This document shows positions 42,211-54,530 of a DNA stretch of 64,000 nt, piece by piece; the stretch's first letter is position 1, and each line of letters starts with the position of its first letter. The notes beneath the pieces were generated by a model, which saw only the letters and a program-made list of their open reading frames with translations, had not been told where the DNA came from and ran no database searches. The stretch covers positions 1,268,448 to 1,332,447 of the forward strand of contig QXEO01000434.1 in NCBI GenBank assembly GCA_007115705.1. The letters run 5' to 3'. The position numbers were made by a program, and so were the translations under genes. The DNA comes from Dactylis glomerata. Its lineage: Eukaryota; Streptophyta; Magnoliopsida; Poales; Poaceae.

Positions 42211-44283
42211 ATGTCGTCGCACTCGGGTACTCCTCCTCCCCTTTCTCCTCTCGATTTCTCCCTTTGCTTAATTGTTTTGTGAAATCGAGGGTTCTAGGGT
42301 TTGCTTACTTGCCCATGGAGTCCACCCATCCTTGTCTATCTCCATGGTCTCTCCTTGCCCTCTCTACACCTTGTTGATGTTGTGAGCCAGTTTGTGGTGT
42401 TTTTGGGCTCCCTGTGCAGCCCGGAGTACCACCCGGAACAGCTCCGGCCTCTGCTCCGGCCCGCCCGGAGCAGGACCCGGAGCAGCTCCGGCCTGTACTC
42501 CGGCCTGCACAGTATTGCCCGACTCACCTCCTTCTGCACATCTTCCTTGTGTATTGTCTCTTGGTCCTTTTCTTTGGCACGCACATTTATTTGTTTTGGG
42601 TGTTTGTTTGGTTTTCGTTTCTCCACAGGTGACAGTGATGACCACCTTGAGACTCGTGAAGCTCGCCGGAAGAGGAGACCTATTCTCAAGCAGCCCGAGT
42701 CTAGAGTGCTGCCTTCTCGGACTTCTAAGAAACCCCTTCCCCCTGCAGCTTGTGCCAGTGGCCGTGTGAAGGCCCAGACTCCTTTGGGGAGAGGACGAGG
42801 CCGTGTTAGTGGCAGTCGTCCGTGCACTGCGAGTGAGCTTGACAGTGCAACCAGTGATGACGAAGATGAGGATGCTAGTTCTGACAGTGTTGAGTTTGAT
42901 GGTGCTGAGATTGAGGATGAGGCTGCTGCTGAAGAAGAAACTGAAATTGGTGAGGATGGTTGGGAGCTTGACCGTGTTCCCACGGTGAACATTCGCCACA
43001 TGCAAATTCGCAAGTGGCGTGCTTTGAGGAGGTTGAATCCGTACCGCTTTAGCTCTCGTCAGAATCATGAAGACCATCGGTTTTGGACCAAAGTTCAGTC
43101 AAAGATTATGCAAGATGTTTATCTCTCCTTGTCCAAGCGGTCTACCATTGCTCGTGCCAAGTCCCTCAACACCAACTGGATGCATCTTCATGGGGATTCC
43201 GACGCTCCTCTCCTTCGTCGCCTGTTGGAAGGGTTGGGTCTTTGGAGCCTTGCCTGTTTCAACCAAGACTATTGTCTTGAGCTTGTGCAACAATTTTATT
43301 GCACAGTCTACTACCACAAGAGTGGGCCCGTTGATATTACCTGGATGTGTGGCAACCACAAGATCTCAAGCACCAAGTTAGCCTTTGTTACTGCTCTCGG
43401 CGGTTCTAGCTGGTTTGAGCATGAGAATATGCATGCTCAGCTTACTGCTCCTAAGGAAGATCTCATGTTTTGCTACCCCGCTGACAAGAGGAGCAAGCCG
43501 GGTATGATAGGCACTATGTATCCCGCTTATCGCCAGCTTGCTTATGTGCTTAAGGATACTATCTGTCAGAAGGCGGGAGACTACTCTGCTATTCCAGGCC
43601 ACATGGTCAACATCATGCGTCTTGCTCATCCTGACAACATTCGCCCCGTTGATGGTATTGATTTTATTTGGCAGGAGATTCACAATGGAGTTATTGAGAG
43701 ACGGTCGCCTGCTTATGCTCCTTATCTTCACCGGTTCTTCATGTCTGCTGCTAGTGAGCATTGGGCTGATATTATGTCTGGACGTCGGTTGGTCTCTCAT
43801 GAGCTTCACACCCCCACTGTTGTGCAGGGGCCCATTCCTCCTGAGTATGCTGCTTCTGTTCAGCCCCGCCCTCGTCCGTCTGGTGTTTCTCGGCCCCTTG
43901 AGCATGGCAGCAAGAGGCGCCATGATCCTCAGTCTCAGGCCGGTCCCTCCACTGGACCGCGTGTTTCAGCTCCCCCACAAATAGGGGGAGTAGCTGCCTT
44001 CTTTCGGAGTTTGTTTGCCACTTGCCGTGATGCCCGTGCCTATAGTCATGATGCCCAAGAGTTTGCCAAGGAAGGGCGTCGCCTTCAGAATGCTGATCGC
44101 AGAGCTCAGGGTCTCACTTCTGAGGCGGATCCTCCTGAGTTGGCTCCCTCTGCCTTTGTTGATATTCCGTTACCCGATGTCACCGATGCTGATTGGTTCT
44201 CCTTCTTTGATGGTGGCTCTAATGTTGATCCTCAAGGTGGTCCTCATGGTGGTGAAGCAAGTGGTTCGACTCATAATGAGTGA
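42211..44283 (+). CDS. 3' ORF ('env-like' position) of the Maximus-like element, spliced (556 aa)
   Basis: Proposed exons are 42211-42226 (16 nt, MSSHS plus one base) and 42629-44283, joined by GT...ACAG so that the frame reads MSSHSGDSDDHLETREARRK. SIRE-lineage elements carry an extra ORF here, often called env-like. The product starts basic, then has a very acidic tract (ATSDDEDEDASSDSVEF) and a globular part (NPYRFSSRQNHEDHRFWTKV, CTVYYHKSGPVDITWMCGN, HMVNIMRLAHPDNIRPVDG) also seen in many plant retrotransposon-linked proteins. The C-terminus is Pro/Gly/Asp-rich. I see no signal peptide or clear membrane segment, so a true envelope role is not supported. The frame is intact. Confidence 0.75.
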
Positions 44284-44695
44284 TGTTTTTGCTGCCTTGT
44301 CTACTCTCTTTTTCTCCTTTTTGGTGCTTCGGTGCCAAAGGGGGAGAAGGAAGTAGATTTCTCCTTTTAGTTGGATTTCGTGTGAGCCACAAGTCACATA
44401 TTTTGTGTTTATTCGTGCTTAATTGACTTGTGTACTCGATTGCTGGATTTGGTTTTATGTTGGACCTCCGTGTGGCTCTTCGATGTTATGTGTGGACAAG
44501 CCCTTATCTATGCATGGTGATGTTTTATTATTCTATCTCCATGCTATCCTTTAACTTGTCATTATGCCTTGTCTTTACTATTGTTGTTATTATATCTTGG
44601 CATAAGAGTTTTGTGAGCTAGGGGGAGTGTGCTCTAATTTCTATATCTTGAGAACTCTAATCCTAGTTGTCATCGTACACCAAAAAGGGGGAGAT
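44284..44695 (+). other. 3' untranslated region and polypurine tract
   Basis: No gene is seen. It ends in the purine tract AAAAAGGGGGAGA at about 44682-44694, the plus-strand primer, directly before the 3' LTR. GGGGGAG occurs twice more upstream (44340, 44622). Confidence 0.75.
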
Positions 44696-46006
44696 TGTAA
44701 GGGCATTTTGCCCTTATATTTATTTTGGTGATGATGACACTTACTTATGGTACTAATATAATCTTCAAGTTTGTTTCTCAGATTTAGTCCCTTGTGTTCA
44801 TGATGGTGAAAGGAAGGTGACCCCCCAATTCAAAAAGAAGAAAAGAGTCGGCTTACTCCTTTTTCCGGTTTGTTTTTGAGTCGTAGGTATGCCGCACTAT
44901 TAAGAGGGGCTTATGATGAACTTGCTGAGGATAATCTTTTTCCTATAGTTTTCCACCTCTTGTCGAGTCGAAGAATCATGTGTGCCTTGTCCCTGTGCCT
45001 TTCTGCCGCAGCCGGAGCAGGGGCCGGAGCAGCTCCGGGCCGTACTGCGGGCGGGGCAGTGAAGCTGCCAGGCTTCCTGCCTTGCTCCGGAGTACCCCCC
45101 AGAGCTGTTCCGGGCCAGGCCGGAGCAGCTCCGGACCGTACTCCGGGCGGAGCAGTGAAGCTGGCGTGCTTCCACTCTGCTCCGGAGCACTTGCCAGAGC
45201 TGCTCCGGGCCAGGCCAGAGCAGTGGCCGGAGCTGCTCCGGGCCACTCCGGAGTGACATGTTTATGTCGCAACGGTCACATTTCGGGGGGCCTTTATAAG
45301 CCCCCCCTTCTTCTCCAAGGAGCACCTTTGCACGAAAAAGAGCTCTTGTTCCTCACTTTCTCTCTCCTCCATTGTTGAGCTCCACATTTCCTTGAGATCT
45401 CTCATTCCCCCCAACCAAACCCTAATTCCTTTGGGGAATCGAGAGAGGAGGTCTCGATCTACATTTCCACCAAGCCAAAAGTGATTCCTCCTCAAGTTCA
45501 TCAAGTAGCTTGTTACTCTTGGGTTTGTTGGGAAACCCTAGGTGTGCTAGGTCGCCCGGAAGCTTCCGGGTTGTGGATTTGCTTCGGGAAAGTTTGTGAT
45601 GGTTTGGAGACCACCCTAAGGTCTACCACAAGTGATTGGGCTCCTACTTCGTGGAGGAGGCTCAAGGAGAAGAAGGTGAGCCTTCGTGGCGCTTGAGTAC
45701 CCTTCGTGGGGATTCACACCTCTCCAACGGTGACTAGCTCTCTCCCAACAGAGTGAACATCGGGATACATCTTCGTCTCCGTGTGCCTCGGTTATTTCTA
45801 TCCGAGTTCCTTTACTTGTGTTTTTACCTTTGTGATAGCCTTCGTACTTGAAGTACTTTGCATAGCATCATATAGGTTGTTCACCTAGTTGTTAGGCTCA
45901 CACTTATATTCCGCAAAGCCTAAAACTAGTGAAAAGAAAAAGTAAAATTTGTAGAAACCTATTCACCCCCCCCCCCCCGCTCTAGGTTAGACCATCTACA
46001 CTTTCA
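44696..46006 (+). repeat. 3' LTR of the Maximus-like Copia element
   Basis: It matches the 5' LTR almost base for base. Differences noticed: G/A in CTTACTTRTGG, A/G in TTTTCCRGTTT-like context, loss of one 12-bp GGCCGGAGCAGC unit, a few changes in the GC-rich block, and C-run length near the end. Confidence 0.93.
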
Positions 46007-49000
46007 ATGATGCTCCTCCCAGAGCCTCTAGGTTTATTTTTTAAAACGGTTGGCTCATGGTTCAGGGGTTCAAAGACCTCTTGACTGCCAAGTGGGGGCA
46101 GTTGCTTGAGGATCCTGGATGTAGAAGGGACCCCGTGGAGGTCTGGCATGGGTTGTCAGTAGGGTTGCGTAGCTTTCTAAAAGGTTGGAGTGCCAACCTA
46201 GGGAGTGACAGGAAGAAGGAAAAAGCCATGATTCTCTCTCAGATTAGGATGCTTGACGAAAGGGCAGATTCAGTTGGTCTCTTAGATGATGACTGGGCAC
46301 TCCGTTACCACTTGGAAGATTGCATTGTGCTGCTGTATCAACGTGAGGAAGAGTATTGGAGACAGAGGGGTCGTATAAAGTGGACGTTACAGGGAGATGC
46401 TAACACCAAATATTTCCATGCAGTGGCCAATGGTAGGAGACGTAAGTGTACTATCTCCACTCTCGTCTCGGGTGATGGTTTTGTCTCGGATAAATTGGGA
46501 ATCCAGAAGCTGATTTATGACTTTTACAGGGATTTGATGGGGTCTGAAGATATTTATCTAATTTCCTTAGTGCAGGGAATTTGGTCAGGGGGGCAGTGTG
46601 CCACCTCTCAGGACAATGAGGCACTGATCAGATCCTTCCTGCCGAGGAGCTTGATCTGGTGCTTAAAGAGACCAAGACAGACACTGCTCCGGGACCTAAT
46701 GGCTTTCCTGTGATTTTCTTCAAATCCTTTTGGAACCTTGTGAAACCGTTATTTCTGCAAATTCTCAATGGTTTTGCCCTTGGGGTGCTTGATGTTTCCC
46801 GGTTGAACTTTGGCATTCTTTCTCTGATTCCTAAGGTTGTGGGGGCAGATGATATCAGACAGTTTAGACCCATTGCGCTCATTAACGTGATTTTCAAGCT
46901 AGTCTCTAAGGCTTATGCCACCAGGTTATCGCCAATTGCCCATCGTGTCATTTCTCCCACCCAGTCTTCTTTTATCAAGGGTCGCCTTATCCATGAGGGT
47001 GCCATTGCCCTTCATGAAATCGTTCACGAGTTGAAAGTAAAGAAAACCAGAGCGGTGATCTTGAAGCTGGATTTTGAGAAAGCTTATGATAGGGTTAGCT
47101 GGGCCTTTCTCAGGGATGTTTTGATTCGAAAAGGCTTTGAATCAGGGGTGGTTCACCGTCTTATGCAGTTGGTCACTGGGGGCCAAACTGCCATTTCCAT
47201 TAACGGGGAGATTGGCCCTTATTTTCGAAATAAAAGGGGAGTTCGCCAAGGAGATCCGATTTCCCCGCTTCTTTTTAACTTTATAGCAGATGCTCTCTCG
47301 ATCATGCTGGACCATGCTAGCTCAGCGGGACACATCAAGGGTGTTGTGTCCCCCCTGGTAGACAACGGGGTTACTCACCTCCAATACGCCGACGATACGA
47401 TCCTTTTGATTGAGCTGGATGATTTAGCGATTGCCAACCTAAAATTTATTCTAATCTGCTTTGAAATCCTCTCTGGCCTTAAAATAAACTTCTTCAAGTC
47501 AGAGGTTATTGTGACTGGGGTGTCGCAAATTGAGCAAGCTAGGGTTGCGCGCATGTTTAACTGTAAGGAGGGTAAATTCCCTATGTCTTATTTAGGGTTT
47601 CCTATAGCGGATAGGAAACTCACCATTGCGGATATGAACTACTTGGTAGAAACTGTTGGTCACAGAGTTGACCCTTGGCAGGGTCGCTTCTTGTCAGTTG
47701 CAGCTAGACACATCCTGACTAATGCCTCTTTGGCAAGCCTTCCCTCGCATTGTATGGGGCTCTTCCTGCTGGCTGAGGGAACCCATGCTGCTTTTGACAA
47801 AGTGCTGGCTCGTTTCTTCTGGGAAGGTGTCGGGGAGAAGAGGAAGTTTCATTGGCTTCGTTGGGAGGAGTGATGTGTCCCGCAGATCATGGGGGGTTTG
47901 GGGCTTACTAATACCAGAGCTATGAACATTGCCCTAATGTTAAAGTGGGTCTGGAGGATTCTTCAACCTGACTCCAACAATTCCCTTTGGTTTAAAATCT
48001 TAGCTGCCAAATATCCTAACTCTTTCTCTCTGTTTAGCTCTCGGAGCCAGGGTGGCTCCCAGTTTTGGAATAGTATTCTCAAGATTAGGCATATCTTCAG
48101 GTCTGGGGCTAGGTTTCATATCCATAATGGGCGTGGTACGAGATTTTGGCTTGATCGTTGGCATGGTGATGCCCCTTTGGCTGCTAGGTTCCCTTCTCTC
48201 TTTGCTATTTGTTCTGATCAATCGATCTCGGTTAACCAGGCCCTCGAGGCCCCTCTTATGAATATCCATTTTCGGCGCTCGTTAAATCCGGCCGACCTTC
48301 AAAGTTGGTCTGCTCTTAGGGAGGAGCTGGTCTTTTGTAATCTCTCCGAAGGGCAGGACAGGGTGTCCTGGGCCCTAGAGCCCTCGGGGCTTTTTTCGGT
48401 GAACTCCATGTATAACCATCTCTTACAGGGGGCGGCTTGGCCCTGCGCCAAGTTTATTTGGAACGCTAACCTTCCCCTGAAAATTAAGATCTTCACCTGG
48501 CAGCTTGCCATTAATCGCCTCCCATGTAGTGAACAAATTAACCATAGATTTGGCCCCTCGGATGGGCTTTGTGTGCTGTGTGGCCAGGTTGAATCGGCAG
48601 ATCACATCTTCTTTGTTTGCGCCTTTGCTGCTTTCATGTGGACTGGGATTAGAGCAATTCTTCATGTTAACTGGAATCCCACGTCCTTTGCTCAATTTTT
48701 TCGCATTATTTCTGGTCTCTCCCCTGCTCATGCGAGAGCAGTGTGGATTCTTTTCGCGGCTCAGAGCTGGGCGCTCTGGCATATCCGCAATAAAATCGTG
48801 ATGGAGCAGTCCTTTCCTAACCATCCTGCTGACTGTGTGCTTAAAACTTCTATTTTCTTGCAGCAGTGGCGCCCTCTGCTCAGACATAAAGACCTGGCGG
48901 CTCTGGAGATCCTGGACGACCTTCTTCGCAAACTACATCATGACACCAGACCTACACCGCCCCCAGGATCTTCCATCTAGCTTAGTGCTGCATCTGTTGA

Positions 49001-49133
49001 TCTAAGAACTATGTCTTGTTTTGCTCTAAACTTTGTGTACACCCCTGCTGCATGTGTCGCGCAGATTTCGGGTGCTCTGTCGTAAATTCTGCTGGTTTGT
49101 ACCCCTATGTGGGAGTCTGTTGCTGTAAACTCT

Positions 49134-49345
49134 CACTAGTGGAAAACAGGGCTTCAGTCCCGGTTCGTTTGGGGCTTCAGTCCCGGTTGCGCAACCGGGA
49201 CTAACCAACCGGGACTGGAGCCCAATCTTTAGTCCCGGTTGCTATACGAACCGGGACTAAAGAGAGAGCACGTGGCAGGGGCTGGGTGCTCGTGGGCGTA
49301 GGTCTTTAGTCCCGGTTCGTGTTAAGAACCGGGACTAAAGTGTCC
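49134..49345. repeat. CACTA-2 left terminus with subterminal repeats
   Basis: Inverted pairs of TTTAGTCCCGGTT...AACCGGGACTAAAG and CTTCAGTCCCGG variants run inward from the terminus. All use the GTCCCGG core. Confidence 0.9.
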
Positions 49346-49624
49346 ACACGTGGCAGCATCTGCTGCATCTTTATTTTTCTGGATTTCAATTGTTATTTAG
49401 GGGTTTAGGGTTTAGGGTATATTTGTATTTTGCTCCATTCAATTGTTTGATTCATTTCAAATAAGTTTTCTTATATACTTATTCATACAGCATTACAACA
49501 TAATATATAAAACGATACATATATATAATATATTTGGTTCACCGAGCATATACATGCATACAAGTATATATACAACTTGTTCACACACATAAGATCACGA
49601 CTTGTGTTTAATTATAAACATTGT
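49346..49624. other. 3' flank of the CACTA-2 protease gene
   Basis: AT-rich, with TATATATAATATA stretches. No gene is seen; likely the 3' UTR of the minus-strand protease gene. Confidence 0.5.
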
Positions 49625-52600
49625 CTAATCGAAACCGGCATGAAATTCACCCTTTGGGTTAATGACATGTTCAAGCAGAAATCCGGCTAATTCCTCTTGA
49701 ATTCCTACTACGCGTTCAGTCGGTGAGAGCAGTTTCCGCTTTGCTTCGAACTACGAAGAAGAAGAACAATATGAATATGAATCATCATAACAAAATTGAT
49801 GCCAATAAAATGAATTTGTCAGTATATTGTTTACTTACTGTTTGAAAATCTATTCCTTCAGTGACCTGCACACGAAGGTTCTCGCAAGTGTAGTATGCAC
49901 ATAGATTAGTCCCCGAAGGCTGCCTCGCACACTTTACGAGAATAGATTTTAGTCAGTGACATATCAAGATTGATATACTTAATGGTATTTGAAACTAGAA
50001 TTAAAGGGATGTGTGGACCTAGCTCGTACGACTTACCTCGATCTGACGGTAAATCAGCTCAGTTTTCCATTCACCTTTAACTGTGCGTATAAACCGTTTC
50101 CAAACACTGCCGAGCAAACAAAATGAATAGATGAGTTATAGATGAACGAAAGAGACCGATATAATGCCATAATGATTGAAATTACCTATCCATCACATCA
50201 ATGATGCTTTTGTATTCATTAAGTGGTTTATTCATCGAGTCAAAGATTTGAACCCTTCCATAGTCAGGTTCAATCTTTAGCAAAATCCAGTGGTAACTGC
50301 GTGCAAGTTTAATTATGTAAGTTAATAAACTCATCAATTACACTTATAACATCGAGTAAGGAAAAGTAACTGTGTATAAGATAGTAACACTCACCTGATG
50401 TTGTACGGAAAGAGTATTCTAGCTCGGTATTCCTGCATAAGTAGGAACTCTAGCAAGTTATCCTCCATCTCCTTGCGATTCCTCTGTATCATCGCTCCGT
50501 TAACTCGATTTGGATCAATGAATCCAAGTTGGAGGTCATTCCTTTTCTTACATTCCATACTCTTCATTCTGCATAATAAACAGCGTAGTGAGGAAAATTA
50601 CATGCAAAGAACGAGTTGAGCTAGAGACTTATAGAAATAATGAATCACTTACAGAACATAGGCACTGACGAGAGATTTGTCGAGCGCGTCTTGATTGAAT
50701 AGCTGAAAGAATTCATCAAACTCAATATGCACCAAGTCTTGACCTAAGAAATGGTCCTTTGTGATTTGCATAAGGAGAAAATCTTGCGTGCCCTTTGCGG
50801 CTTGCAGGTACCACTTATGCAATTTTCGCATTTGCGTTGGTAGATTCATTTCAATCTCAGGTGGGACCAGACTCTTCCCCTTTTCATAGTGCCGTGCTAT
50901 AGGCGCCTTTGGGGTGATACCTTCATCTAGCAATTGAGAAAGAGTCAAACCAGCTTCTTTAGCAAAGTCGGCGGGATTGGGTTGAGCAACACTCCCACCA
51001 GCATCACTAGCAAAGACCTTTAGCGGGGAGATCGATTTTTTGGTCTGTGCTCCAAGCTGGGCAACGTCTCTTTTCCCTCTTGAAGTTGCGCTTGTCTTAT
51101 TAGCTTCTTTTTTTGCATCTACCTGCTTATCCAAACAACGCTTGTAGTCATCTGGCTTACGCAATTCATATTGCGAAGGTTGGGTAAGCATATCAAAGGC
51201 CCACTCCTTCTGTTCCAGAGTATATACCTGCTTCGGTGTAGGGGTCGGGCGTAGGGCTGCGAGCTTCCTTTTCACTTTGGCTCTGTCCTCCGCCTCAATT
51301 TCTTCAGCAGTCTTCTCGATAGGAGGAGGCGGCACCGCCTTAGCTATCTTGGCCCGTTTCTTCGGAGAGACATTGCTAGTGGACATAGCAGCAGACTTGC
51401 CACAACTCTGGGACTTACGAGTGGGCTGAGGCGGCGGAGGTGGCGGAGGCGGCTGAAATTGAGGTGGAGATCGATGTGGACTCGGGGTATGGTGGTAGTC
51501 GTCCCTGTCGTCGTCGGGAGGTGGTGAATTGCGAGGACTCGGAGGAGAGGGTGGCCGCCTTGGCGCTGAGCCTGGAAACACGATGTGTTTCTTATCCCAA
51601 AGAATTATACCACCCAATACTTCTCCCAGTTTTTCCTCCTCTTCAGGTCCAGCGACGTCAAGAAGGAGGGACTCATACCCCCTTTCAATTGCATCCACCC
51701 CGACCTTAGCATAGCCAGGTCGAATCTCACGGCCATGCCAGGTTTGTCCAGGTCCAGATGGCAAGACATAGCCAACCGCCACCTTCATCGATATGTTCTT
51801 CATGGGATAATGCAGCTGACAGTCTGTCTTCTTGGTGATATCATCCACGGGGTAGTGAACCATCGGTACCTCCGTGGAAGCCACGCTGCTTCTCCGCTGA
51901 GATCGGTCGCCTGATGCATGTTCTAGGTGTTGCTGATGCTGAGTTGCCCCTTGCGACTTTAATTCCTCCAGTGCCTTCTGCTGCAGCAAATACAACTCTC
52001 TCAGCTCAGCCTGTTGCCTTTCTATGCTCTCTATCCGTGAGGCCTCCTCCTGCGCCTTCCGCTTCTTCGCTCTCTCTCGGCTTCTATAAGTCTGGCTCTC
52101 TTCGGAGAACCCAGACCTCCACGGAATAGCAGAACCCAGACCCCGTGTTCGTCCTGTGTGTTCTTTGTTCCCGAGGGCCTTTGTCAGCTCGTCGTTCTCT
52201 CTGTCCGGCTTGAACGTCCCCTCTTGAACCTCGGCGATTGTCTTGACAAGTGCTCCCAGGGGTTCAGCAATTTGTTTCTTCTCTTCAACTAATTTCCCTG
52301 TTCTCTCATCATAGACAGCTCCATGGGCAAGTGCCCAATTTCTTGACCTTCTGGGCCATTGTTCTGTTTCTGGTTCGATGCCTTTTTCTCGTAGGGCGAC
52401 CTCTTGCATATCCCACTTAGGCTCGGCCCTTTTGTAGCCACCTGGACCCAACTTATGGTGATATTTCTTTTTTGCAGCATTTGCCTGATTTTTCTGACTC
52501 CTTAGCTTACCCAGCTATGACTCCTTGTACTCCACAAAAGCATCCCAGTGATCCCGCAGGAACTCATTGGGGCCAGTAAATTCTGGAGCTTGTCGATCGG

Positions 52601-53386
52601 CGTTGACATAGGCGTTCCATAACCTCTTCTTGTGGTTATTGAACTGTGCAGCCATCTTCTTGAGAGCCCACTCCCTGACTTTCTCCTTCTGTTGCTCTGC
52701 TTCTTCCGGGGACTCGGTGACCGGCAGATTGAAATGTGGAATGAGGGAATCCCAAAGTCTATCTTTCAAGATCTTGGTGACATAATTCACCGCTGCACCC
52801 TCTTCTGGCTCTGGCTGTGCTGGCTCTCCCTTTGCCGCCTTGGGCTTATACCAATATTGAATGCTTATCGGCACCATGTCCCTGACAAGACATCCACATT
52901 GAGTAGTGAACGCATTTGCGACACTCTTGGGTTCCAACGGTTCACCTTCACTTGAGAGACGCCCAATCGTGTAATGCTGATTCGATGCCAGCCGTTTGGC
53001 CGGGCCTCGCTTCTTTCTAGAAGATCCAGAGCTCTAAAATAAGAAAACACTCGTTAATATATATACCACATAATGCATCGTTATCTACTGATTCATGAAT
53101 AGAGCTAGTCTTCATATATATATATATATACCTCGCCGGACCGTTTTATTAAGTCACGACCAGTCTCTTGTGAGCCGTCCTCGCAATCATCATTTTCCGA
53201 TTCATGCGGCTGCTCCTCCTCCATTCCCTCACCCGACTCGTTCAAAAATTCCGAGCCGTCTCCTTCTGCACGGGTGGTACCCTCTCCTTGTGCACGGGTG
53301 GTACCCTCTCCTTGTGCACGGGTGCTACCCTCTCCTATAATATTCAGTATCTCTTCTTCACCTTCTCTTCCGGCGCCGAAATCCAT
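49625..53386 (-). pseudogene. CACTA-2 Ptta/En/Spm-type and Ulp1-like protease gene, one nonsense codon
   Basis: Minus-strand exons: 53386-53132, 53033-50653, 50568-50395, 50296-50186, 50106-50037, 49931-49839, 49750-49625 (1,070 codons). Exons 3, 4 and 5 are 174, 111 and 70 nt, the same as in CACTA-1. The Transposase_24-like part (CGCLVRDMVPISIQYW, KKMAAQFNNHKKRLW, DHWDAFVEYK) is followed by the CQLHYPMKNISMKVAVGYVLP region and a Pro-rich linker. The protease core is YHWILLKIEP (His 939), IFDSMNK (Asp 956) and RQPSGTNLCAYYTCEN (Cys 1008), with spacing identical to CACTA-1. TAG at 52515-52517 (codon about 258) breaks it. The residue after the Cys is Ala where Ulp1 enzymes have Gly. Confidence 0.85.
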
Positions 53387-53390
53387 AACT

Positions 53391-54183
53391 GAAATCCATA
53401 ACATATAGATCAACAACATTTCGATCTATTCACTTTCTAACTCTATATATCTAACATAAATAAAATCTATATAGCATTTCTATTACCTAACTAATAGCAT
53501 TTCTATTGTCTAACTAATAGCATTTCTATTATCTAACCTAAATTGCATTTTACTAACTAGCATTTTACTAATAGTAATAGCATTTCTATTACTATTCATT
53601 TTTATTACTATTACTAATTAATAGTAATAGCATTTCTATTACTAATTAATAGTAATAGCATTTCTATTACTAATTAATAGTAATAGCATTTCTATTACTA
53701 TTCATCTAACTAATAGTAATTGCATTACTATTACTAATTAATAGTAATAGCATTTCTATTACTAATTAATAGTAATAGCATTTCTATTACTATTCATCTA
53801 ACTAATAGTAATTGCATTTCTATTACTATTCATCTAATTAATAGTAATAGCATTTCTATTACTACATTTTTCTAACATATAATCTAACTAGTTATCTAAA
53901 TGTTTCTAACTAAAATTTTCTAACCTAAAATCTAACATAAAATCTAACTAATAATAATTGCATTTACTAACATAAATAAATAACTTATTTTCTAACATAT
54001 AAAAGCTAACATAAAATCTGCATTTTACTAACATAAATAACTTATTTTCTAACTTATTTACTAACTATTACTAACTTATTTACTAACTATTACTACATTA
54101 TTCTAACTTATTTTCTAACTATTACTAACATAAATAACTTTTTTTTTGCAGGCCGGCCGGCCGGCGGGGCTGCACGCGCTCAC
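53391..54183 (-). other. 5' intron of the CACTA-2 protease gene, AT-rich repeats
   Basis: The intron runs on the minus strand from a donor GTGAGC at 54183 to GATTTCAG just before the ATG. It is filled with irregular copies of TAATAGTAATAGCATTTCTA. No gene. CACTA-1 has an AT-rich intron at the same place with different sequence. Confidence 0.65.
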
Positions 54184-54490
54184 CTGCGCGCGCGGGGCGT
54201 CTCGGGCGGCTCGTCGGCGTCTCGGGGCGTCTGGGGCGGCAGCGGACGGCGCCTCCTCCGGCGTGGCGGCGGCGGCGGCGGCTCGGACGGCGCGGGCGGC
54301 GCGCGCGGCGGCGGCTAGGGTTTGGGCGCGCGCGGCGGCGGCGGCGGCGGTTAGGCTAGGGCGCGCGCGGCGGCGGCTAGGGCGCGCGCGGCGGCGGTTG
54401 CGCGCGGCGGCGGCGGCTCGGCGACGGCTCGGGGCGACCGCAACGATCCAGCACAAGAGCTCCTCCGCGCGCGATGAATGGAAACGGCTA
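54184..54490 (-). other. GC-rich leader of the CACTA-2 protease gene
   Basis: Dense GGCGGC/GCGCGC repeats between the TATA box and the 5' intron, like 9965-10320 in CACTA-1. Ala/Arg-rich open frames on both strands are composition artefacts. Confidence 0.6.
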
Positions 54491-54514
54491 AGTGTCGTGG
54501 GGAAGAAGGAGGCC

Positions 54515-54521
54515 TTATATA
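54515..54521 (-). promoter_or_regulatory. TATA box of the CACTA-2 protease gene
   Basis: TATATAA on the minus strand, 10 bp downstream of the four-pair repeat block. Confidence 0.65.
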
Positions 54522-54530
54522 CCCCCCCCC

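Larger units (their letters stand above)
34234..46006 (+). mobile_element. Full-length Copia element of the SIRE/Maximus type
   Basis: It is flanked by a 5-bp duplication ATGAT (34229-34233 and 46007-46011). The LTRs are 1,318 and 1,311 bp and nearly identical. A primer binding site for initiator tRNA-Met follows the 5' LTR, and a purine tract precedes the 3' LTR. Internal order is gag, protease, integrase, reverse transcriptase, RNase H, and an extra 3' ORF, as in the SIRE lineage (Maximus in Triticeae). It inserted in the LINE endonuclease/RT linker. By eye I count about ten substitutions between the LTRs plus a 12-bp and two small indels, so insertion is recent. Confidence 0.95.
33529..48980 (+). 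pseudogene. LINE ORF2: endonuclease, reverse transcriptase, zinc-binding domain; interrupted
   Basis: Two parts, 33529-34233 and 46012-48980, are separated by a Copia insertion whose length with TSD is a multiple of three. Part 1 is an APE-type endonuclease (LIWNFRGFGN, IIFLQETI, VAGDFNLIRG, GSDHTPLIL). Part 2 is a non-LTR reverse transcriptase (DTAPGPNGFPVIFFKSFW, GVRQGDPISPLLF, YADD at about 47389) and a zinc-binding region (LCVLCGQVESADHIFFVC). Breaks: TAA at 46042-46044, a frame change near 46560-46620 beside a run of G, and TGA at 47871-47873. It made the LINE nick and copied its RNA; the present copy cannot. Confidence 0.92.

Noticed and set aside
42211..44283. A true viral envelope gene
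   Set aside because: Position matches 'env-like' ORFs of SIRE elements, but no signal peptide, membrane segment or fusion features are visible.
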